Positions 25,923-32,992 of a DNA stretch of 64,000 nt are shown here, piece by piece. Within the stretch, counting starts at the first letter, position 1; each line of letters opens with the position of its first letter. The DNA lies in assembly GCA_017428285.1 (NCBI GenBank), contig JAFRRE010000176.1, positions 1 to 64,000 of the forward strand, in the 5' to 3' direction. The notes under the pieces are model-generated. The model searched no databases. It saw only the letters and a list, made by a program, of their open reading frames with translations, and was not told the origin of the DNA. A program made the position numbers and the translations under genes. The DNA is from Bacteroidales bacterium. Its GTDB lineage: Bacteria; Bacteroidota; Bacteroidia; Bacteroidales; F082.

Positions 25923-26648
25923 ATGCAGAAATTCAGCGAATTAATCAAGGAAGAACTCAAAGGTTGGAAGCCGTTCGACATCATCTGGCTGGTCCTGGTG
26001 AGCGTCGTCATCACGGTGATGTCCATCCTGTTCAAATACGACAAGGCGAACGACCAGTTCTATTGGATCCACATCGTAGCGGCGGCCTGCGGCATCATCA
26101 ACGTGGTATTAGGTGGCAAGGGCAAACTGTCGAACTACCTCTTCGGCTTCATCCATTGCTGCCTGATGATTTACATCACGTTGATTTCCAGACTCTATGC
26201 CGACTTTGGCGTGACCGTCTACAACTTTGTCATGCAGTTTGTGGGCTTTTTCATGTGGGCGAAAAACATGAACAAGGAAACGCACGAAGTGATGAAACTC
26301 CATGCCTCCAACCGCACTCGAATCATCAGCCTCGCCATCATCGTAGTAGGCACCATCGGATTCGGCCTGCTGATGAAATACTTCACCAACGACATAGCTC
26401 CCTTCGCCGACTCAGCCAAAGCCGTGATGCAAGTCGTGGCCATGATACTGATGGTCAGGATGTTCAGCGAACAATGGTGGCTTTGGTTTGCCATCAATTG
26501 CGTCAGCATCTTCATGTACATCAAGGCGGGCAACTTCCCCATCACGATGATGTATGTCGTTTATCTGGTCAACTCCATCATCATGTGCGTGCGCTGGGAG
26601 AAGGAAGCCTGCGCTAATGACAAACTCATTTCCAGTTATAGACAATGA
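25923..26648 (+). CDS. pnuC: Nicotinamide riboside transporter PnuC
   Basis: Inner-membrane facilitator of 241 residues, about seven helices, that brings nicotinamide riboside into the cell for NAD salvage. Recognisable parts are the N-terminal helix FDIIWLVLVSVVITVMSI, GIINVVLGGKGKLSNYLFG, YGDFG-like LYADFGVTVYNFVMQFVGFFMW and the C-terminal EQWWLWFAINCVSIFMYIKAG, where Trp and Asn residues form the substrate site in the family. The start follows the promoter; upstream codons lie inside the divergent kinase leader. No NadR-type kinase gene or riboswitch was seen adjacent. Confidence 0.9.
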   Translation: MQKFSELIKEELKGWKPFDIIWLVLVSVVITVMSILFKYDKANDQFYWIHIVAAACGIINVVLGGKGKLSNYLFGFIHCCLMIYITLISRLYADFGVTVYNFVMQFVGFFMWAKNMNKETHEVMKLHASNRTRIISLAIIVVGTIGFGLLMKYFTNDIAPFADSAKAVMQVVAMILMVRMFSEQWWLWFAINCVSIFMYIKAGNFPITMMYVVYLVNSIIMCVRWEKEACANDKLISSYRQ

Positions 26649-26711
26649 CTAGTGACAATGACAATGACTGCTTTTACGATTATTGAGGCAGTCATTGTTA
26701 TCTGTCATAGT
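26649..26711. repeat. TGACAATGAC simple array with imperfect palindrome
   Basis: Degenerate TGACAATGACTAG units, then an inverted arm (CAGTCATTGTTATCTGTCA). Fills the pnuC-DMT gap and may fold as a terminator-like hairpin. Confidence 0.55.
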
Positions 26712-26725
26712 CAAAAATAGAGAAA

Positions 26726-27646
26726 ATGCAGAAACAGAATAACACGAAAATAATAGGAGCCATAGCGGTGGCACTTTCCGCCATGCTTTGGGGCGTTGAC
26801 GGCATTTTGCTCACGCCGCAGCTCTACAACCTCAACACGGCCTTCGTGGTCTTTGTCATCCACCTCTTCCCTTTCCTGCTGATGAATGTGTTCTTCTTCA
26901 GGGAATACCACCTTCTGAAGACCATGACGCGCTCCGACTTGATCTATTTCCTGCTCATCGCCTTGTTTGGCGGCGCCTTGGGTACCTTGGCCATCGTCAA
27001 GTCGCTGTTTTTGCTGCATTTCAACAGCCTTTCCGTTGTGGTGTTGCTGCAAAAGCTACAGCCCGTCTTTGCCGTCATCCTGGCACGCATCATCCTGAAA
27101 GAGAGGATCAAAAGGCATTTCGCGCTATGGGCTTGTGTCGCCCTCGTTGGAGGCTATTTCCTCACCTTCGGCTGGTCGCTTCCTGATTTCAGCACCGAAG
27201 GCATCACCACAGTCTATGCGGCCTTGCTCTCGCTGTTGGCGGCCTTCTCCTTCGGTAGTTCGACGGTGTTTTCTAAGAAGATCCTGGGAAACTATTCCTT
27301 TGTCAGTTCCACCTTCTTCCGCTACGGCTTCACCACGCTCATCATGTTGTTCATCGTGTTGTTCGCAGGCCATATCGGCGACTTCTCGCAGGTGACGCCA
27401 CGCAACTGGCTCTTCATCGCCCTCATCGGCCTGACCACAGGCTCGGGTGCCATCTTCCTGTATTACTATGGTTTACGCCATGTGAGAGCCTCGCTTTCCA
27501 CCTTTCTTGAGCTGATGTATCCCATCACCGCCGTGGTGCTCGACTATTTCGTCAACGACACAAAGTATTCCCCGGTGCAATGGGCAGCGGCCTTTGTGAT
27601 GCTGTTTGCTATTGTGATGCTGAATGTGGACTCTAAAAAGGGATGA
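26726..27646 (+). CDS. EamA/DMT-family transporter
   Basis: Inner-membrane protein of 306 residues with ten hydrophobic segments in two EamA halves. First half: AIAVALSAMLWGVDGILLTP, LQKLQPVFAVILARIILKE (the conserved end of EamA). Second half: LLSLLAAFSFGSSTVFSKKI and FLELMYPITAVVLDYF. Drug/metabolite transporters move small organic molecules; the substrate cannot be read from sequence. It follows pnuC on the same strand but is separated by repeat DNA. Confidence 0.9.
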   Translation: MQKQNNTKIIGAIAVALSAMLWGVDGILLTPQLYNLNTAFVVFVIHLFPFLLMNVFFFREYHLLKTMTRSDLIYFLLIALFGGALGTLAIVKSLFLLHFNSLSVVVLLQKLQPVFAVILARIILKERIKRHFALWACVALVGGYFLTFGWSLPDFSTEGITTVYAALLSLLAAFSFGSSTVFSKKILGNYSFVSSTFFRYGFTTLIMLFIVLFAGHIGDFSQVTPRNWLFIALIGLTTGSGAIFLYYYGLRHVRASLSTFLELMYPITAVVLDYFVNDTKYSPVQWAAAFVMLFAIVMLNVDSKKG

Positions 27647-27673
27647 TTATGAAAGACACGAGACATCGGTATG

Positions 27674-27748
27674 GCTATCAGCTTTCAGCCGTCAGCCTTC
27701 AGCATAGTACCACTGAGGCTGAAAGCTGACAGCTGATAGCTGAAAGCC
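27674..27748. repeat. Inverted repeat of TATCAGCTTTCAGC units
   Basis: GGCTATCAGCTTTCAGCC on the left and GCTGATAGCTGAAAGCC on the right, with inner copies (GCCTTCAG / CTGAGGC), fold into a long imperfect hairpin in the gap before the DUF2007 gene. The flanking bases 27651-27662 carry a short family B piece (GACACGAGAC). Confidence 0.7.
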
Positions 27749-27801
27749 ATTATTATTTTATGTTTCGAGCAATATTTAATGCAATTGATTCTGAATTTGT
27801 C

Positions 27802-27809
27802 TACCTTTG
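27802..27809 (+). promoter_or_regulatory. -7 promoter element of the DUF2007 gene
   Basis: TACCTTTG, 24 nt before the ATG at 27834. Confidence 0.5.
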
Positions 27810-27833
27810 CAGCATCAACAAAAAACCAACATC

Positions 27834-28076
27834 ATGGACAACGAAATCAAAAGAGTGTACTCCGGTTCGGTAGTTGATGCCGAATTCATCGGCAGCGTGC
27901 TTGCTGACAACGGCATTCAGTTCCTTATCCGCAACTTCCAGGAAGAGAGCCTCGTGGCAGGCTGGGCGGCAGGTGTCATCCAAGGTGATGCTTCGGTGTA
28001 TGTCTTCGAAAAGGACTACGATAATGCCATGCTGCTCTTGGATGAGATTAATGCGGCGGAGATGGAGGGAGAATAA
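27834..28076 (+). CDS. DUF2007 (putative signal-transducing) protein
   Basis: Soluble protein of 80 residues. It matches the DUF2007 pattern: a start with RVYSGSVVDAEFIGSVLADNGI, then a middle strand, then VYVFEKDYDNAMLLLDEI. Members are small ferredoxin-like domains that resemble PII-like modules and are often called putative signal transducers; the function is not established. It has its own promoter and converges with the next gene. Confidence 0.8.
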   Translation: MDNEIKRVYSGSVVDAEFIGSVLADNGIQFLIRNFQEESLVAGWAAGVIQGDASVYVFEKDYDNAMLLLDEINAAEMEGE

Positions 28077-28089
28077 CCGTTCCTTCCAT

Positions 28090-28881
28090 TTACACTTCAC
28101 GCAAGCCTATCGCTTTCTCGATTTCACGCAGGTTATAGTCTTTCTTGCCCGAACGGACAGCGTATGCCAGTATCTGACAGAAAATCTGCGTGTTGTATTT
28201 TATCCCGCCTCCAACAAGGGAGAAAAGTGCGCCACTGCGCCAATAGCCGGGATAAGCCTCTGGTATTCCATTGAACTGATGTATGCGCACCTTAATGGCT
28301 TTCTTTCCGCTTTCACCAGCGATTATTAGGCTCAACGTAGATATCCAATCCCCACGCAACACATACTTCACCCCATCGATGATGACATAAAGGATTTCAT
28401 ATTCCGAATGCTCCAAGATACCAGTATCAGGTTCTTCATCCAGTTCTAATGGATCTATCTCATCTTCTGGCTCATCACCATATCGCCCGAATTCGATGTC
28501 ATCGGTCTTGTAAAACACTTCATGGTTTTCCCAACGCACCAATTCAAACATCTCCTTCTCGAGCTCATCAATCTGCCAGTCACAGCCTCGGTCGATGGCG
28601 ATGGTGAGGAGTCGGCAAAAATGCTCTGCGTTGTGATAATGGTGTGTGACGGTGTCGACAAGATGTTCTGGATTTGTCATAAATGCCTGACACTCAGCAT
28701 TCACATCAAAAGCATTATGGATATAGGCTACTGGAGCATCATCTTTGTAGATGATCACCATCGGTTCATAAGGATGGCAACAGAAAGTGTAGGTCTCGTC
28801 TTTGTAAAACAGCAAAGCCTTGCCGTCATCAAGACACAGTCTAGTGCCTCCATTCTCGTATATCACCTCTGATGGATTCAT
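28090..28881 (-). CDS. Hypothetical protein downstream of the DUF4143 ATPase
   Basis: Soluble protein of 263 residues with no signal peptide or membrane segment; I do not recognise a family. It has a strand-rich N-terminus (RLCLDDGKALLFYKDETYTF), a helical middle, an acidic linker (EPEDEIDPLELDEEPDTG) and a mixed C-terminus containing YWRSGALFSLVGGGIKYN. The acidic linker separates two possible domains. It lies 9 nt after the DUF4143 ATPase on the same strand, so the two are likely co-transcribed. A role tied to the ATPase is possible but unsupported. Confidence 0.65.
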   Translation of the reverse strand: MNPSEVIYENGGTRLCLDDGKALLFYKDETYTFCCHPYEPMVIIYKDDAPVAYIHNAFDVNAECQAFMTNPEHLVDTVTHHYHNAEHFCRLLTIAIDRGCDWQIDELEKEMFELVRWENHEVFYKTDDIEFGRYGDEPEDEIDPLELDEEPDTGILEHSEYEILYVIIDGVKYVLRGDWISTLSLIIAGESGKKAIKVRIHQFNGIPEAYPGYWRSGALFSLVGGGIKYNTQIFCQILAYAVRSGKKDYNLREIEKAIGLREV

Positions 28882-28890
28882 GGTATTTTC

Positions 28891-30207
28891 TCACAAGAAC
28901 ATCACATAATAAATGGGCAAATAGGTAATTCCATCTTCGGTAAAGACATTTCGGTCGTTGGAAAACACGTATGCCTTTTTGACATTGTACTCTGATGTCG
29001 TGACGAAGGTCGAGAGCGCACTATGGACGGTGTAATCCTTGCCTGACTTCACCTCAATCGGCACCACCGACAACAGCATGTCGCTTTCCACAAGGAAATC
29101 CACCTCGCCATGCTTCTTGTTGTCGTAATAGAACAACCGATGTCCGTGGGCGTGAAGCTCTTGGGCCACCACCGACTCATACACAGAACCCAAATTGATG
29201 CTTCTAATGTCGTCGAGTACGGCGGCCACATTGCGGCCATACAAAAGCCCTGTCAAAATGCCAACATCATTGAGATACAGCTTCAAAAGGTTCTTCTGCA
29301 TCGATTCCAACAGAGGAAACTTGGGCTGCGAAACGGCCTTCACCTGCAAAGCGATACCCGCATTGACCAAATAATCGAACTCCTCCAAATAGTCATCGAA
29401 ACGCTTGCCAGGCTTATTTTCAATGCGGTTGGCAAACACCCGTTTACGCTTATTCTCAAGATTAGACGGCACGGAATCATACACATTCTTGATCTTCAAC
29501 TTGTTCGCAATGTCATATTGAGAAGCGTCCGCGCCATAGTAATCATGCACTTCCAACTGTACACGCCTCACTTCCACAATATCGGTCGTCGCCAAAAAAG
29601 TGTTTACTGCATCGGGAAGGCCGCCAATCAACAGGTATTTCTTGAATAAGTCAAGAATCTTGGCATGAAAGCCTTCATCAAGCGGAAGTTCCTGTTCAAA
29701 TTGCTTTCTGATGTGGTTGATTACATCTTGACCCAAACCATTGGCTATAAGAAATTCCTCGAAATCAAGCGGATACATGTGTCTGACTTGGATGCTTCCG
29801 ATGGGGATGGAAACCGACTTGGCCAAAGCCACGCCCAACAACGATCCACTGGCAATGTAAGTAAAACGGTCATCGGCTTTCAGGAACTTCAACATCGTGA
29901 AAAGATACGGATAGGCCTGAATCTCATCGAGAAAGACCAAAGTGTTTTCCTTGTTGCCTAATTTTCCTTTGGCGACCGAACTTAAACGGAGATAGAAGTC
30001 CTCCGTAGTTTTGGCCGACTCAAAGAAACGCGCTCCGTCGGCATCCTCCAACAGGTTGATTTCGATGTAGTTGTCAAACATTTGTTGCCCGACATAACGT
30101 ATGATGAACGACTTCCCGACCTGACGAGCACCATCAATGACCAAAACCTTGTTTGGTTTGATATGACAATAGTCTCTGATTTCTTTTTCTATCTTCCTGA
30201 ACAGCAT
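28891..30207 (-). CDS. AAA-family ATPase with DUF4143 domain
   Basis: Protein of 438 residues. N-terminal AAA_14 ATPase with Walker A (IDGARQVGKSFI, residues 25-36) and Walker B (NTLVFLDEIQAYP), then an SGSLLG sensor motif. The C-terminal DUF4143 domain includes HGHRLFYYDNKKHGEVDFLV and VVPIEVKSG, which resembles a restriction-endonuclease-like core (D-x(n)-E-x-K). The family is abundant and multi-copy in Bacteroidales; its function is unknown. The leader contains four 11-bp units at a 33-34 bp period (30215-30325). It is likely in an accessory island with the toxin-antitoxin genes beside it. Confidence 0.9.
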   Translation of the reverse strand: MLFRKIEKEIRDYCHIKPNKVLVIDGARQVGKSFIIRYVGQQMFDNYIEINLLEDADGARFFESAKTTEDFYLRLSSVAKGKLGNKENTLVFLDEIQAYPYLFTMLKFLKADDRFTYIASGSLLGVALAKSVSIPIGSIQVRHMYPLDFEEFLIANGLGQDVINHIRKQFEQELPLDEGFHAKILDLFKKYLLIGGLPDAVNTFLATTDIVEVRRVQLEVHDYYGADASQYDIANKLKIKNVYDSVPSNLENKRKRVFANRIENKPGKRFDDYLEEFDYLVNAGIALQVKAVSQPKFPLLESMQKNLLKLYLNDVGILTGLLYGRNVAAVLDDIRSINLGSVYESVVAQELHAHGHRLFYYDNKKHGEVDFLVESDMLLSVVPIEVKSGKDYTVHSALSTFVTTSEYNVKKAYVFSNDRNVFTEDGITYLPIYYVMFL

Positions 30208-30214
30208 ATATTTA

Positions 30215-30325
30215 ACACTTTTTCCATCAATTCATCGCCTTGAAAACACACTTTTTCCGTGATTTTTACACCGCAAAAATACACTTTTTCCAAAAAAAAA
30301 CAGAGCCTCAATGCACATTTTTTCG
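30215..30325 (-). promoter_or_regulatory. Phased 11-bp direct repeats upstream of the DUF4143 ATPase
   Basis: Read on the minus strand, GGAAAAAGTGT occurs exactly at 30291-30281, 30258-30248 and 30225-30215, a strict 33-bp period. A degenerate fourth unit is at 30325-30315 (9 of 11 match). A TATTTTTG -7 element overlaps the array. The three-helical-turn spacing suggests binding sites on one face of the DNA. The rest of the 277-bp gap is AT-rich with no gene. Confidence 0.6.
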
Positions 30326-30455
30326 AAAATCCTTCCAAATTTACAGCGTTTGGAGGAAATATGGCACAAAAAACCAAGAAGCACATCATGACAATTGTTT
30401 TCCACTAAAAAATGTGTATTTTACAATTTTTTACACTTTAAAATAAAATAATGTG

Positions 30456-30463
30456 TATATTTG
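30456..30463 (+). promoter_or_regulatory. -7 promoter element of the MqsR/Panacea operon
   Basis: TATATTTG, 21 nt before the ATG at 30485. The preceding AATGTGTAT resembles half of the phased repeats on the other side of the gap. Confidence 0.5.
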
Positions 30464-30484
30464 CACCGTGATTGCAGATAGATT

Positions 30485-30832
30485 ATGATCAAAACGAAAC
30501 AAGAAGTAGAGGATTTTCTCGGTCAGTTTGGCGTCAAGTTCGATGTTTGGGGCATCTTCTATTTGGACAGGGACAAGAACGAAGAAGCCTTGAAAGCATT
30601 AGGCATCACCCCTAAAGCCAGGGATGAAATTGTGCGCCAATTGCAGCCAAACGATTATGTTGAGACCTTGCCCGCCGATTTCTTCGATGAGTTGTGGGTG
30701 TTTGGAAGAGACATGGAAGGTACTGAACTCTACATCAAAATCGCCATGGGACAACCAAACGACCGTACCATTTGTATTTCGTTCCATATTGCGGAACATC
30801 CAATTAACTATGCATTCAAAAAGGAGGAATAA
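30485..30832 (+). CDS. MqsR-like toxin (mRNA interferase family)
   Basis: Protein of 115 residues. The C-terminal part ELWVFGRDMEGTELYIKIAM ... ISFHIAEHPINYAFK matches the strand pattern of MqsR/GCU-type RelE-fold RNases, and the middle (LKALGITPKARDEIVRQLQPNDYVETLPAD) matches their helices. MqsR cleaves free mRNA at GCU sites; the specificity of this protein is not known. It is followed after one base by an antitoxin gene, giving the toxin-first order typical of mqsRA. A strong Shine-Dalgarno site (AAGGAGG) precedes the antitoxin start, which may raise antitoxin translation over toxin. Confidence 0.7.
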   Translation: MIKTKQEVEDFLGQFGVKFDVWGIFYLDRDKNEEALKALGITPKARDEIVRQLQPNDYVETLPADFFDELWVFGRDMEGTELYIKIAMGQPNDRTICISFHIAEHPINYAFKKEE

Positions 30833-30833
30833 C

Positions 30834-31829
30834 ATGGAAAAGTATGTCGACATCAAAAGCCCTTTCACTGGCGGAAAAGTAAAAGAAGTGAGCACTGTGG
30901 AAGAGCATGAATTCCGGAAAGAGCGGTTTTCGGTGCATGTGCGCTATTATGTCTGCGAAGACACTGGCGAGCGGTTTACCACAACGGAGCAGGACGAACT
31001 CCTGTTCAACGAACTCTATTCACAATATCGCGTGAACCACAGCATCCCCTTCCCTGAGGAAATCAAGGGAATTCGTTTGCATTACGGCCTGAATTACCAG
31101 CAGATCACCAAGATTCTCGGTTTCGGTGTCAACCAATATGCTCAATACGAAAAGGGCCAAATGCCTTCCGAATCCAACGGCAAGTTGCTTTCGGCGGCCA
31201 TGAACCGCCAGTTTATGCTTCATCTGTTGGAAGACAGCCGTGCCGAATTTGACGAAGCCGAATATAACAAGGTATATCAATCCATTCTGGCCTCGGAAGT
31301 GAAGCCTGAAAACGAAGCACAAAAACGGCTCATCTATCGCGACATCCGTCGTTCCATTTATAATGGCTTTGGCCAACTGAACGTAGAAAAGGTATCCGAG
31401 ATGGTGAAGTTTTTCATTTGTAAAGAAGGCGGCTTGTTCCCCACGAAACTTAACAAGGAGATGTTCTACGCCGATTTTTTGCACTACAAGCAGCACGGCC
31501 AATCCATCAGTGGGCTACAATATCAAGCCATCCAATACGGCCCTGTTCCCGTACATTACGACACTGTCTATGACAACATCGACGGCATTAGCAAAGAGAT
31601 TGTGGTGGCACACGACATGGAAAGCACTCGTTTGAGTTGTAGTTCATGCGATACTAGTGTTTTCAGCGAGCAAGAATTAAATACGCTTAGTGCAATATTG
31701 GCCAAGATACAGCCCATGAGCACCCAAGAAATAATTGACCGGAGCCACCAAGAAGACACTTGGAAGCATTACCGCGAGGGAAATCAACTTATTCCTTATT
31801 CCGAGGCATTTTCGCTGAGGCTGGTGTAA
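30834..31829 (+). CDS. Antitoxin: degenerate MqsA-type N-terminus, HTH and Panacea (DUF4065) domain
   Basis: Protein of 331 residues. Residues 1-50 align with the MqsA/YgiT zinc finger, but the usual CxxC ligands are mostly gone (SPFTGG, CEDTGE), so zinc is probably not bound. Residues 60-115 form an MqsA-like HTH (IRLHYGLNYQQITKILGFGV, NQYAQYEKGQMPS). Residues about 183-290 match Panacea/SocA-like DUF4065 (KFFICKEGGLFPTKLNKEMF, FADF-like helix, LQYQAIQYGPVPVHYDTVYD). Panacea is known to neutralise many unrelated toxins. Here it should neutralise the MqsR-like toxin upstream, and the HTH should repress the operon. The start was chosen by its Shine-Dalgarno site and 1-nt spacing. Confidence 0.85.
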   Translation: MEKYVDIKSPFTGGKVKEVSTVEEHEFRKERFSVHVRYYVCEDTGERFTTTEQDELLFNELYSQYRVNHSIPFPEEIKGIRLHYGLNYQQITKILGFGVNQYAQYEKGQMPSESNGKLLSAAMNRQFMLHLLEDSRAEFDEAEYNKVYQSILASEVKPENEAQKRLIYRDIRRSIYNGFGQLNVEKVSEMVKFFICKEGGLFPTKLNKEMFYADFLHYKQHGQSISGLQYQAIQYGPVPVHYDTVYDNIDGISKEIVVAHDMESTRLSCSSCDTSVFSEQELNTLSAILAKIQPMSTQEIIDRSHQEDTWKHYREGNQLIPYSEAFSLRLV

Positions 31830-31878
31830 CTATCTTCTGTTACATTTATATTTGCACTTCTCACTTCGGAATATTTAT

Positions 31879-31886
31879 TATTTTTG
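31879..31886 (+). promoter_or_regulatory. -7 promoter element of the PIN toxin pair
   Basis: TATTTTTG, 16 nt before the ATG at 31903. Confidence 0.5.
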
Positions 31887-31902
31887 CGCAAAATATCAAA
31901 TC

Positions 31903-32217
31903 ATGGACTACGAGGAAAACAACAATCACGCGAATTTGGCTTCCGAGCCATCTGCAGCATTGTATTATGGCTCAAGCACAAAACTAAGGGAGAGCGGGAT
32001 CATCCCTGAGTTGTCACAACTTGACAAGACGGACACCCTTTGGATCATCCGCTTTTTGCAAAGGCAGCTTGAATCGATGGGAGCTAAAGAATTCGAAAAG
32101 CAAGATACTGACATCGACCCCATGTATGGTTTGCAGTACTTGAGAAGCATCCACAATGGGATGCCGAGTTTTGAAGACCTTCATGCAAAGTATATCCAAG
32201 AAAAATACGGCATCTAA
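31903..32217 (+). CDS. Antitoxin-like protein paired with a PIN toxin
   Basis: Small protein of 104 residues, rich in charged residues with no transmembrane segment. I do not recognise a DNA-binding fold with certainty. The C-terminal helix MPSFEDLHAKYIQEKYG could occupy a toxin active site. Assigned as antitoxin only from position: it directly abuts the PIN gene with no intervening base. Confidence 0.55.
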   Translation: MDYEENNNHANLASEPSAALYYGSSTKLRESGIIPELSQLDKTDTLWIIRFLQRQLESMGAKEFEKQDTDIDPMYGLQYLRSIHNGMPSFEDLHAKYIQEKYGI

Positions 32218-32667
32218 ATGAAAGTTTTCATCGATACGAACATATTCGCCGAATATATTTTCGACAGGGCGCAAAGCACATCTGTCCAGAAACTATTCCA
32301 AGCTATCAAAGATCAGGAGATTGAAGCCATTACCTCGACGGCTTCCATTTACACCATGACCTATATTTCGGAACAAATGTTGAAACTAAAAGGCATTCAT
32401 CGCCCAGAATTGACCAAGCAAGTTCGTAAAATCATTGATAGTTTATTGCTATTTGTACACATTGGAAACTTAGAGCACTCTGATATGATGGATGCTGCAA
32501 ACGATCTTTCTTTTTCGGACATCGAAGATGCTTTTCAATACCATTGCGCATTGAAAAACCAATGCAGCTTCTTGATTACGATTAACACCAAGGATTTCAG
32601 CCAAGCAAATCAAGATTTGATGAAAGTTATTGCACCTAATGAATTTGCGAGCAGCTATTTGGTTTGA
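32218..32667 (+). CDS. PIN-domain toxin (VapC-like)
   Basis: Protein of 149 residues. The PIN fold is indicated by the N-terminal MKVFIDTNIFAEY (first Asp), a middle Glu region (STASIYTMTYISEQMLK), and SFSDIEDAFQYHCAL followed by LITINTKDF (downstream acidic residues). PIN toxins are Mg-dependent RNases, often cutting tRNA or rRNA. All catalytic acids appear present, unlike the broken PIN gene at 10750. Translation is coupled to the gene in front. Confidence 0.8.
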   Translation: MKVFIDTNIFAEYIFDRAQSTSVQKLFQAIKDQEIEAITSTASIYTMTYISEQMLKLKGIHRPELTKQVRKIIDSLLLFVHIGNLEHSDMMDAANDLSFSDIEDAFQYHCALKNQCSFLITINTKDFSQANQDLMKVIAPNEFASSYLV

Positions 32668-32686
32668 GACGTATTAGCGCCAGCAA

Positions 32687-32826
32687 GACCGAAGCCACCA
32701 AGAAGACGCTTGGAAGCATTACCGCGAGGGAAATCAGATTATTCCTTATTCTGAGGCGTTTTCGCTAAAGTTATTGTAACGTGCCCGTAACAGAGACACC
32801 GTCTATGACAACATCGACGGCATTAG
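32687..32826 (+). pseudogene. Fragments of a second Panacea antitoxin gene
   Basis: 32687-32780 is a close copy of 31737-31831, the 3' end of the Panacea antitoxin gene including its stop region. 32795-32826 is a close copy of 31559-31590, an internal piece of the same gene (nearly identical GTCTATGACAACATCGACGG). The order is reversed relative to the intact gene. They are too short to encode a domain and point to duplication and deletion in the island. Confidence 0.8.
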
Positions 32827-32828
32827 GA

Positions 32829-32914
32829 GGCTGCCACGGTACGGCAGCCGCATATGGTTGTTTTTTCGCATTGCAAATGCTGATATTCAGCACTTCCGCA
32901 TTGCAAATGCGGAA
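32829..32914. repeat. Hairpin repeats in the gap before clpB
   Basis: 32829-32849 is GGCTGCC-acggtac-GGCAGCC, a relative of the 23115-23135 hairpin. GCATTGCAAATGC occurs twice (32868-32880 and 32898-32910), the second inside the palindrome TTCCGCATTGCAAATGCGGAA at 32894-32914. With the antitoxin fragments they fill the 325-bp gap. Confidence 0.75.
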
Positions 32915-32934
32915 GAACGGGGAATTACTAAACA

Positions 32935-32972
32935 CAAAAAAGCCAAGAAGCACTCACGCACCTCTTGGCTTT
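32935..32972 (-). terminator. Terminator of clpB
   Basis: Stem GCCAAGA/TCTTGGC with a 14-nt loop, followed on the minus strand by TTTTTT, 20 nt after the clpB stop. Confidence 0.8.
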
Positions 32973-32992
32973 GCATTTACATTGGCAAAGGC

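Noticed and set aside
30215..30325. Possible CRISPR array
   Set aside because: The repeated unit is only 11 bp with 22-bp spacers, there are no cas genes, and it sits in a promoter.
28891..32992. Integrated prophage or transposon
   Set aside because: No integrase, transposase, phage structural gene or clear attachment repeats were found. Toxin-antitoxin clustering and fragment duplication explain the region.
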